Below are positions 1 through 6,025 of a stretch of DNA of 6,025 bases, piece after piece. The position numbers were made by a program, and so were the translations under genes. Every line of letters starts with the position of its first letter. Position 1 is the stretch's first letter. This DNA is from Planctomycetaceae bacterium (GTDB lineage: Bacteria; Planctomycetota; Planctomycetia; Pirellulales; Pirellulaceae), in contig JAHEAM010000250.1 in assembly GCA_024642765.1 (NCBI GenBank), positions 1-6,025 of the forward strand, written 5' to 3'. The notes beneath the pieces were generated by a model. It was given only the letters and a program-made list of their open reading frames with translations. It had not been told where the DNA came from and searched no databases.

Positions 1-74
1 CGCCAGCAATTCGTGGCGGCCTAGGCGCGCATGATCAGCATAGTGACGATCTCCACGAGCGAGATTCCGCATTC

Positions 75-2363
75 ATGGAACCCAGCCCCAAGGCACCGAT
101 GACGGAGACGCACGAAGAACAATCCGTTCAATCAAACCCCAAATCAAAAAGCTCGGAGCGAAAACCGACTCCTGGTAATGAAACTGCCGGCATCGAATCA
201 GCACAGAAAACGAACCGATCAGAGCATACCGCTGCCCGTTGCCTCTCGTTGCTCGCTCGCCATCACGGACAAGAAGCCAGTGCCGAACGCCTTGTCCACG
301 ATTACTCTTTAGAAGATAGCGAACCAAACAAAAACCGTTTGTTGCGAATGGCCAAGGACCTAGGGCTGAAAGCCAAATTCGTTCGTTTAGGCTGGAACCA
401 TTTGGAACGTGCAAAACAAGCGTTCCCGTTGATGGCTCGACTCAAAAACGGAAACTATGTCATCATCGTTGGAATGCGAAAGGCCGAAGACGAAGCGGGC
501 GTAGTGGAAAATCGTGTCGCGATTTTCGATCCATTGGCCGACTCTCCCGATTTCATTTTTCTCACTCGCGAACAGTTTGAAACCTCATGGCGCGGCGAAA
601 CGCTGATGGCCAAACGGAATTACAGTTTCCTCAGCCAGAACCAGCCGTTCAGTCTGAAGTGGTTCATTCCTGAGATATTTCGCCAATGGACAACGTTCAC
701 AGATGTGGCGATCGCAGCCGTGGTCATGCAGATCATTGCGCTCGTGGTCCCACTCTACTTCCAAATCGTGATTGACAAAGTACTTGTGAACAACGCCATG
801 CAGACACTGCATGTGATCACAGTGGGTATCTGCGTCGCACTTTTGTTTGATGCGATACTGAGCTACCTGCGCAGCTTTTTGCTACTGCACGCAACCGCGA
901 AAATTGATATTCGAGTTTCGACGCGGACCTTTCAGCACATGCTGAGTTTGCCGATGAGCTTCTTCGAACAAATCACCGCAGGTGTGCTGTCGAAACACAT
1001 GCAACAGACATCGAAGATTCGCGAATTCCTCACAGGCAGCCTGTTTTTGACACTGCTAGATTCCGTGTCGCTCTTCGTCTTCTTGCCGATCATGATCATG
1101 TACAGCTGGAAACTAACGCTGATTGTGCTCGTTTTCTCAGGTTTGCTCGCGCTCAACATTGGCGCGCTCCTTGGCCCCTATCGCCGACGACTAGAGGCCT
1201 TGTACAGTGCCGAGGGCAGCCGCCAAGCGATGCTGATCGAGACAATACACGGAGCTCAAACAGTTAAAGCGTTGAGTATGGAGCCGGTGCAACGCAAAAA
1301 ATGGGATCAACGCTCTGCCGAATCTGTCGGAATGCACTTCCGTGTTGGAAAAATTTCGCTTACGGCCACGACGATCTCGAAACTCCTAGAAAAACTAATG
1401 ACGATTGCGCTGATTTGGTTTGGTGCCAAAATGGTAATCGATCGAGAAATCTCTGTGGGAGCCTTGATTGCGTTTCAAATGATCTCGGGTCGAGTTACCG
1501 GCCCATTGGTGCAACTTGTATCGCTTGTGCATTCTTATCAAGAAGCAGCGCTCAGCGTACGAATGTTAGGTACCGTTATGAACCGTCAAAAGGAAACCGG
1601 TATTGGCACAGGTCTCCGACCGCCGATCCAAGGCCAAATCGAACTCGAAAAAGTCACTTTTAATTACTTGCCAACATCCCCTCCAGCGTTGGACAACGTT
1701 TCGCTAAAAATTCCAGCGGGTTCCGTGTTCGGAATCGTTGGTCGAAGTGGCAGCGGTAAAACGACTTTGACGCGGATGCTGCAAGGCATGTATTCACCGC
1801 AATCGGGGCTGTTACGAGTTGACGGCCTTGATATTCGCGAACTCGACATTTCACATTTGCGTCAAAATTTGGGCATTGTCCTCCAAGATAATTTCTTGTT
1901 CCGTGGCACAGTGAAAGAGAATATTTCGATGGCGAAGGCCAACGCGAGTTTTCAAGAGGTCGTTTATGCTGCAAAACTTGCTGGAGCCGACGAGTTCATC
2001 GAACGTCTGCCACAGTCCTTCGATACCATGCTCGAAGAAAATGGTTCCAACCTGTCGGGTGGCCAAAAACAGCGACTTGCAATCGCCCGCGCGTTGCTGA
2101 CTGATCCTAAAATTTTGGTGTTCGATGAGGCGACAAGTGCCCTGGACCCCGAAAGCGAAGCGATCGTTCAACGCAATCTTGCAAAAATCGCAAAAGGCCG
2201 AACCGTCATCATCGTTTCACACCGTCTGACAACCCTCACGACCTGCGATGCAATTGTTGTTTTGGAACGCGGCAAAGTCGATGCGGTCGGCAATCATCGG
2301 CAACTGTTAGAATCTTGCAAAGTCTATCGCGACCTTTGGCAACAACAGGTAGGCCACATATGA
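75..2363 (+). CDS. Type I secretion ABC transporter with inactive C39-like domain (HlyB/RtxB type)
   Basis: Inner-membrane ATPase that exports an unfolded protein together with the adaptor encoded next to it. The 762-residue product has a polar tail (1-50), a C39 peptidase-like domain (about 51-180), an ABC exporter membrane domain with about six helices (205-485) and an ATPase domain (520-762). Visible ATPase motifs are A-loop Tyr531, Walker A GRSGSGKT (556-563), Q-loop Gln604, signature LSGGQ (660-664), Walker B ILVFDE (680-685, catalytic Glu685), D-loop SALD (688-691) and H-loop His716, so the ATPase looks intact. Aligned by eye to HlyB, the peptidase Cys position is Thr52 and the His position is Asn127, while Asp152 is kept; leader cleavage is therefore not expected. 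The start is uncertain. ATG 75 has a weak GAGCGAG 10 bases upstream, ATG 99 has AAGG at 90-93, and the frame is open back to the window edge. The family call is firm; the substrate is unknown. Confidence 0.93.
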   Translation: MEPSPKAPMTETHEEQSVQSNPKSKSSERKPTPGNETAGIESAQKTNRSEHTAARCLSLLARHHGQEASAERLVHDYSLEDSEPNKNRLLRMAKDLGLKAKFVRLGWNHLERAKQAFPLMARLKNGNYVIIVGMRKAEDEAGVVENRVAIFDPLADSPDFIFLTREQFETSWRGETLMAKRNYSFLSQNQPFSLKWFIPEIFRQWTTFTDVAIAAVVMQIIALVVPLYFQIVIDKVLVNNAMQTLHVITVGICVALLFDAILSYLRSFLLLHATAKIDIRVSTRTFQHMLSLPMSFFEQITAGVLSKHMQQTSKIREFLTGSLFLTLLDSVSLFVFLPIMIMYSWKLTLIVLVFSGLLALNIGALLGPYRRRLEALYSAEGSRQAMLIETIHGAQTVKALSMEPVQRKKWDQRSAESVGMHFRVGKISLTATTISKLLEKLMTIALIWFGAKMVIDREISVGALIAFQMISGRVTGPLVQLVSLVHSYQEAALSVRMLGTVMNRQKETGIGTGLRPPIQGQIELEKVTFNYLPTSPPALDNVSLKIPAGSVFGIVGRSGSGKTTLTRMLQGMYSPQSGLLRVDGLDIRELDISHLRQNLGIVLQDNFLFRGTVKENISMAKANASFQEVVYAAKLAGADEFIERLPQSFDTMLEENGSNLSGGQKQRLAIARALLTDPKILVFDEATSALDPESEAIVQRNLAKIAKGRTVIIVSHRLTTLTTCDAIVVLERGKVDAVGNHRQLLESCKVYRDLWQQQVGHI
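2347..2353 (+). promoter_or_regulatory. Ribosome binding site of the HlyD-family gene
   Basis: AGGTAGG lies six bases before ATG 2360, inside the last codons of the ABC transporter gene. It supports ATG 2360 over the in-frame ATG at 2315. Together with the ATGA stop/start overlap (2360-2363) it points to translational coupling, which would keep ATPase and adaptor amounts in step. Confidence 0.6.
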
Positions 2364-3772
2364 CCAACACCGTAAAAGAAAAACGCGAACAAATTCGCCG
2401 CGAAGCCCGCGAGGAATTAAAACGCAAACATCCAGGCTTGCGCGATGTTCTCGTCGAGTTTCAACCTGATGCTGTCGAAATCGAGCAGCGATCCATTCCA
2501 GGTGGCGCGCGTTGGACATTGTATACCGTCTTTGCCTTGATCGGGGCCTTTTGCATTTGGGCCTATTGGGCAGAAGTCGATCGCATCGTACAAACTCAAG
2601 GCAAATTGATTGCCGAACAGGCAATCGTCGTGCAAACGGCATCTACAGCGCCGATTCGTTCCGTGAATGTGCAGTTCGGTGCAACCGTGAGAGCCGGAGA
2701 CTTACTGGCAACACTGGACCCGACCTTTTCCGACGCTGATGTCGCTCAACTTGTGGCGCAACTTGAATCGTACACGGCCCATTATCAGCGTCTCAAAGCA
2801 GAGGCTGCTAACTTGCCCTTCGAAGTCGGGCCCAATAGTGACAAACGCGATTGGCAAATTCAGTTGACCGCCTATCTCGAACGACAAAAGGAATATCAAT
2901 CCAAATTGGACGAGTTTATTTCGGCTAAGTCCAAGCTTATTGTCCAAAAGAATAACAATGAGCTCGAATCTCAAAACCAGGAATTAACCCTTAAAACCTT
3001 AAACAAACTATTTGACCGTTATCTTCGTCTTACCGAATCCAACAACATGTCTGAAGTTAAACTTTTTGACGTCGAATTGCAGGTAGAACAAGCCAAAACT
3101 CAGATCGCTACACTGGCCGGCAAATCGAAAGAATTCGATGCGGACATGGAATCACTAAAAACGCAGGTCGCCGCATTCGAAGCAAGCTGGCGTGCTGAAG
3201 TTGCGAAGAACATGGTCGAAATCGGTCAAAAAATTTCCGACACCGAACAGAACTTGCACAAAGCGCAACGATCTCAAGAACTTGTCGAAATTCGTGTTCC
3301 CAAAGATACGCCTTACGATACCTTTTACGTCTTGGAAGTTGCTGAACGTTCCGCGGGTTCGGTCGTGCAACCAGGTGAGCCTCTCTTCAAGCTCGTTCCA
3401 ATCAACTCGCCTCTCGAAGTCGAAATCGATATCGCTGGTAAGGACATTGGACTTATCAAGGAAGGCGACGATGTGCGGCTGAAACTTTCATCATTTCCCT
3501 ATCAACGCCATGGTTTCCTCTCGGGAAAACTCCGAACGATCAGCGAGGATAGTTTTGAAAAAGAGACTTCGCCAGGAATGCCGCCGATATCAACCTATCG
3601 AGCGCGCGTGACACTGACAGATCAATTTCATCTCGAACACGTTCCAGACAATTTCCGGTTGTTGCCTGGCATGGCCGTTGACGCAGAAGTCGTCGTTGGC
3701 ACACGCCGAGTCTACGAGTACTTCTTGTACCCTCTCATTCGAGCCCTCGACGACAGCGTCCGCGAACCGTAA
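2360..3772 (+). CDS. HlyD-family type I secretion membrane fusion (periplasmic adaptor) protein
   Basis: Adaptor that links the ABC exporter to an outer-membrane channel across the periplasm. The 470-residue product has a strongly charged cytoplasmic N-terminus (1-50, with a Lys/Arg/Glu-rich likely helix at 6-24) and one membrane helix (about 52-70). A first lipoyl half follows (79-122, ending LLATLDP). Next come a long helical hairpin rich in Gln, Lys, Glu and Leu (about 123-307), a second lipoyl half (about 308-348, with GSVVQPGEPLFKLVP) and a beta-barrel domain (350-448). The short C-terminal tail is typical of HlyD proteins. Length fits the family (about 430-480). The start at ATG 2360 is chosen because it overlaps the ABC stop as ATGA and has AGGTAGG upstream. 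The second lipoyl half departs from the usual 'APxxGxV' turn, reading VPKDTPYDTFYVL (313-325). The operon with the ABC gene supports the role; the outer-membrane partner is not in the window. Confidence 0.93.
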   Translation: MTNTVKEKREQIRREAREELKRKHPGLRDVLVEFQPDAVEIEQRSIPGGARWTLYTVFALIGAFCIWAYWAEVDRIVQTQGKLIAEQAIVVQTASTAPIRSVNVQFGATVRAGDLLATLDPTFSDADVAQLVAQLESYTAHYQRLKAEAANLPFEVGPNSDKRDWQIQLTAYLERQKEYQSKLDEFISAKSKLIVQKNNNELESQNQELTLKTLNKLFDRYLRLTESNNMSEVKLFDVELQVEQAKTQIATLAGKSKEFDADMESLKTQVAAFEASWRAEVAKNMVEIGQKISDTEQNLHKAQRSQELVEIRVPKDTPYDTFYVLEVAERSAGSVVQPGEPLFKLVPINSPLEVEIDIAGKDIGLIKEGDDVRLKLSSFPYQRHGFLSGKLRTISEDSFEKETSPGMPPISTYRARVTLTDQFHLEHVPDNFRLLPGMAVDAEVVVGTRRVYEYFLYPLIRALDDSVREP

Positions 3773-3787
3773 CAGTGGTACGGCGAA

Positions 3788-5464
3788 TCAAAACTCCAAA
3801 ACGACAAAAGTCACTCGAGATTCTACTGTCTCAGGATACAATCGTTTCAGCGAACTGGTGGGACGCGTCTCGTAGTCGCGTTGTAGAATCACAAGGTGCG
3901 TGGCTCCTACGCTTGCGGCCATTCCCGTCAATTGCTCGTCAGAATACGCCATTAGACCACCATCGTAAATTCGTTGCGGTGCAATGAACTGATTCACACG
4001 CGACCACCATTCAGCGATATTGAGCGAATCTTGAGGCATGTCTTTCCAGCAAACGATTTCGCTGCGTCCAGCATACCATTTGAATGTTTGCTGTTCTGCG
4101 GGCGTGATAAAGACTGCTTTCGTGTCTGTGTTTTTGGAAATCCAATCGCAGACTCGTAACCAATTGCGATGATACTCCAGGGCCTTTCGCTCAGAATCTA
4201 CATCAAGCCCGGCAGACGCTAATTCAGAACGTGGAATTTGTGCCGTCTGCCGTTCATAACACATCAGACCGAAAGCCAGCATCAACAGTGCTAATGAACC
4301 CCTGAGCAAGCGAGCCGCAATCGATCGATTAAGGATTCGCTCACCAATTAATCGACCAGAAACGACAACCGCAACTGTCGGCAAGGCAAAATCCGCAAGT
4401 CGAAACCAATAGAACCGAAGCAATCCGAAGGCCCAAGGCGAATTGCCAGCTTCCGCAATCGAACATAACAACAGACCAATTAGCGAAATGCCAAGGCTCA
4501 CGTTTGCAAAGTAAAACAGTTGTTGCAATCCAAACGACTTCGGTGTCCGCACATAGACAAATACGTAGATCGCAATCAACACAGCAAAAGCAGCAACCCG
4601 CTCAGTAGCAAAACTCCCGAAATACTGATGATGTGCCAATCGGTGTTTGACCTGAATCTCGGCAGCAAGTTGTTTTAACTCCCAGGGCGCATTCCAATCG
4701 GAGACAATCGACGGTATGGCCGCCAAAATGGCACACGCAAAACACTGCGCGAATTCGACCCGGCGATTTCTCAAAAACAGAACAAGTCGCCTCAAGACGG
4801 TTTCGCCAACTAATGACTCGGAATGGTATGTTCCAGGCGTGAACAACACCACCATCAGTTCGCTTGCCGCCCATGCTAAGCCAAACCACACGCCGACCAA
4901 GAAATGAAACAACGTTGCGACGCCAATCCACGCCCAACACCAGCGATGATAATTTGCAGCATGAGCACCTAACGCGAACAGGATTAAAGCGAATGCCAAG
5001 CTCTTGGCCTCGAAACCACCCACAACCCATTCGCCAGCAAGATTTCCGCTCTCAATCGCAATCAACCAACCAGCTGCTAAAACAGGAATCAACCAGCCGG
5101 GCAAACCCAACTTCCGCAGCCAACCCGTCCACCCCACAGAAACCAAAAGCCAAACAGTAACACGACCAATCCACGCCATGGCAGCGAGCGAAAAAATCTT
5201 GGGCAACCAACCAAACACAGAAAAAAATAGCCAATGCGCCGACGACGACTCCAAAAACAAATCGTCCGCACACCAGGCAGGCTGCCAAAAATGTTTGGCC
5301 TTCGTCAAGTAATGGCTTTCGTTGACATCAGGCGTTCGCAACCCGCAAAACGCTGCAATTACCAGAAACGTGCTGGCGATAATCCACCATTGAGCGTTCC
5401 CTTGGCTAATTGTGCGAACTTGCCCCAACTCTGTATTACATTCTTCTTTTGAATCTTGAATCAT
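3788..5464 (-). CDS. Polytopic membrane protein with C-terminal soluble domain, function unknown (DUF6798-like; possible GT-C fold)
   Basis: The 558-residue product has a short polar N-terminus, then about ten to twelve hydrophobic segments (first at about 26-42, last at about 384-402), and a soluble C-terminal region (about 405-558). It is unusually rich in Trp. The first outer loop carries acidic and aromatic residues (DVNESHYLTKAKHFW, 46-60, then ADD at 66-68). The C-terminal part contains QTFKWYAGRSEIVCWKD (459-475) and ends in a GATHLVIL strand (520-527). From memory this matches an uncharacterised planctomycete family (DUF6798). The acidic first loop, the many helices and the soluble tail recall GT-C membrane glycosyltransferases, but no catalytic motif proves this. 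The start chosen is ATG 5464; the frame extends to a TTG at 5518 (576 residues), and neither has a clear ribosome binding site. It converges on the secretion operon with 15 bases between the stops, so it is a separate transcription unit. Confidence 0.85.
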   Translation of the reverse strand: MIQDSKEECNTELGQVRTISQGNAQWWIIASTFLVIAAFCGLRTPDVNESHYLTKAKHFWQPAWCADDLFLESSSAHWLFFSVFGWLPKIFSLAAMAWIGRVTVWLLVSVGWTGWLRKLGLPGWLIPVLAAGWLIAIESGNLAGEWVVGGFEAKSLAFALILFALGAHAANYHRWCWAWIGVATLFHFLVGVWFGLAWAASELMVVLFTPGTYHSESLVGETVLRRLVLFLRNRRVEFAQCFACAILAAIPSIVSDWNAPWELKQLAAEIQVKHRLAHHQYFGSFATERVAAFAVLIAIYVFVYVRTPKSFGLQQLFYFANVSLGISLIGLLLCSIAEAGNSPWAFGLLRFYWFRLADFALPTVAVVVSGRLIGERILNRSIAARLLRGSLALLMLAFGLMCYERQTAQIPRSELASAGLDVDSERKALEYHRNWLRVCDWISKNTDTKAVFITPAEQQTFKWYAGRSEIVCWKDMPQDSLNIAEWWSRVNQFIAPQRIYDGGLMAYSDEQLTGMAASVGATHLVILQRDYETRPTSSLKRLYPETVESRVTFVVLEF

Positions 5465-5553
5465 TCGAACTTGATTGGTTACTTTTGACAGGTCTGTAAG
5501 AATTCGCCACTTGAACAAAACAACTCATGCAGGCCGACCGGCACCGCTAAACC

Positions 5554-5575
5554 AGAGGGCTCGCACCTAGCCTCT
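5554..5575. repeat. Imperfect inverted repeat (hairpin) in the intergenic region
   Basis: AGAGGGCT and AGCCTCT pair as a seven-base-pair stem with one bulged G, closing a seven-base loop (CGCACCT). It lies directly after a GC-rich stretch (5531-5546) and is followed by CTAGA. It has no T-run, so it does not look like a standard intrinsic terminator, and no gene ends next to it. It could be an RNA or DNA structural element, or one copy of a dispersed intergenic repeat. With only one copy in view this cannot be decided. Confidence 0.4.
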
Positions 5576-5666
5576 AGAATACGATGAAGCCAGCTGAAAC
5601 AAGACAAATTCAAATCCGACCAAATTGTGATGGCTACTCGACCAAACCAAACGAAATGATTAGAAC

Positions 5667-5684
5667 AAAAATTCGCAAAAATTT
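5667..5684. promoter_or_regulatory. Two A-tracts in 10-base phase, possible upstream promoter element
   Basis: AAAAATT occurs at 5667-5673 and again at 5677-5683, exactly one helical turn apart, about 65-80 bases before the ATG at 5747. Phased A-tracts can bend DNA or serve as an UP-type element for RNA polymerase. No convincing core promoter follows, so the role is only suggested. Confidence 0.2.
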
Positions 5685-5746
5685 CAGTGTGGTTGTCCTT
5701 GTGCTGTTGGATGACTGATCTTCGCTCAACATTCTAGTTACCCACG

Positions 5747-6025
5747 ATGAATCCTGTCTTTTCTTTCCGAAACCGCGTTGTTTTGCTGGGAGCAGGCCAC
5801 ACCAATGCCCATGTTATCCGAATGTGGGGCATGGGACATGCTATTGAAAATACCGAGTTGGTCGTCGTTTCAAATTTTCCAGTCGCTACCTATTCTGGGA
5901 TGTTACCGGCTGTGCTCGCTGGTGATGTTGGTAGCGACCTAATGCAAATCGATTTACATCGACTTTGTCATTGGGCCGGGGCCCGACTGATTATTGATAA
6001 CTGCGAGACCGTTAATCGCGACGTA
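5747..6025 (+). CDS. FAD/NAD(P)-binding oxidoreductase, N-terminal part of the SelD-associated (selenide, water dikinase fusion) type; partial at 3' end
   Basis: Only the first 93 codons are in the window; the frame is open at the edge. The product starts with a dinucleotide-binding fold: strand RVVLLGAG (10-17) with glycine-rich GAGHTN (15-20) and the helix AHVIRMW (21-27). A second strand (37-42, ending VVVSN) is followed by SNFPVATYSGMLPAVLAG (42-59) and DLHRLCHWAGARLI (69-82). The GAGHTNAHV and ATYSGMLPxxLAG stretches are what I recognise from the NADH-dehydrogenase-like module that, in planctomycetes and some other bacteria, is joined to selenide, water dikinase (SelD), which makes selenophosphate. 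It can also occur as a separate gene, so the kinase half is a prediction for the sequence beyond the edge. ATG 5747 is the first start after an in-frame TAG at 5735-5737. No Shine-Dalgarno motif is visible. It is divergent from the membrane-protein gene. Confidence 0.82.
   Translation, partial: MNPVFSFRNRVVLLGAGHTNAHVIRMWGMGHAIENTELVVVSNFPVATYSGMLPAVLAGDVGSDLMQIDLHRLCHWAGARLIIDNCETVNRDV

Larger units (their letters stand above)
5465..5746. other. Divergent intergenic region
   Basis: About 282 bases separate the starts of two divergent genes, so promoters for both should lie here, although an N-terminal extension of the minus-strand gene to TTG 5518 would take the first 54. I see no convincing -35/-10 pair on either strand, no tRNA and no supported small gene. 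The visible structure is a GC-rich imperfect hairpin at 5554-5575 and an AT-rich stretch at about 5650-5684. Confidence 0.5.

Noticed and set aside
1..74. Possible end of an upstream gene (frame reading RQQFVAA then TAG at 22-24), or a 23-codon reading frame from ATG 31.
   Set aside because: Eight codons are too few to assign a gene tail, and the ATG 31 frame has no ribosome binding site and no recognisable product.
1301..1663. 120-codon open frame inside the ABC transporter gene.
   Set aside because: It overlaps a region whose real frame encodes the exporter's membrane domain and shows no protein-like features of its own.
2315..2359. In-frame ATG at 2315 as the start of the adaptor gene.
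   Set aside because: It would add 15 residues encoded inside the ABC gene and has no supporting ribosome binding site; ATG 2360 has AGGTAGG at a good distance and the ATGA overlap.
4602..5312. Several open frames of 60-140 codons on both strands overlapping the membrane-protein gene.
   Set aside because: They are shadows of a long gene in another frame; their products are low-complexity (Cys/Trp/Gly- or Pro/Ser/Thr/Gln-rich) with no recognisable domain.
5465..5518. TTG at 5518 as the start of the membrane-protein gene.
   Set aside because: A TTG start without a clear ribosome binding site is less likely than ATG 5464, though it cannot be excluded; it would add 18 residues before the first membrane segment.
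5568..5578. CTAG-CCT-CTAG mini palindrome.
   Set aside because: Four-base arms occur easily by chance, and it overlaps the larger hairpin already listed.
5531..5600. tRNA-like segment (reverse strand reads GGTGCGAGCCC, vaguely like a T-arm), considered because a SelD-type gene is nearby.
   Set aside because: The loop is too long, the TTCGA core is missing and no acceptor, D or anticodon stem can be drawn.
5707..5735. TTGGAT, 17 bases, CATTCT as a sigma-70-type promoter for the oxidoreductase gene.
   Set aside because: Each box matches only about half of the consensus, and the start point would fall within a few bases of the ATG.

Overview
The window has the look of a chromosomal segment from a planctomycete, probably of the Pirellulaceae/Rhodopirellula type. 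This rests on three points: roughly balanced base composition, the absence of strong Shine-Dalgarno motifs at most starts, and gene families I associate from memory with that phylum. Those families are a Trp-rich polytopic membrane protein ending in a 'QTFKWYAGR' domain, and an FAD-type oxidoreductase of the kind that precedes SelD. The assignment is inference; no rRNA or marker gene is present.

Layout. Bases 1-74 hold no gene I can support. Bases 75-2363 (+) encode a type I secretion ABC transporter with an N-terminal C39-like domain that lacks the catalytic residues. Its stop overlaps by four bases (ATGA) the start of the next gene, 2360-3772 (+), a HlyD-family membrane fusion (periplasmic adaptor) protein. 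The two are translationally coupled and form the inner-membrane half of a type I secretion system. No outer-membrane TolC-like gene and no obvious secreted substrate lie inside the window. A convergent gene follows after only 15 bases: 3788-5464 (-), a large integral membrane protein with a C-terminal soluble domain, of unproven function and possibly GT-C-like. A 282-base divergent intergenic region follows, with an imperfect GC-rich hairpin and two A-tracts spaced 10 bases apart. The last gene, 5747 to the window edge (+), is the N-terminal 93 codons of a dinucleotide-binding oxidoreductase resembling the module found fused in front of selenide, water dikinase (SelD).

The ABC and HlyD proteins should work together: the ATPase binds and drives export of an unfolded substrate, and the adaptor bridges to an outer-membrane channel encoded elsewhere. 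Because the C39-like domain lacks the catalytic Cys and His, the system is expected to act like HlyB/HlyD (uncleaved substrate, C-terminal signal) and not like a bacteriocin exporter that cleaves a double-glycine leader. The other two genes show no functional link to it. I see no CRISPR array, insertion sequence, tRNA or rRNA, and nothing that clearly amounts to a new system. The most useful leads are the unusual N-terminus and degenerate peptidase domain of the exporter, the divergent second lipoyl half of the adaptor, the GT-C-like membrane protein, and the hairpin in the intergenic region.
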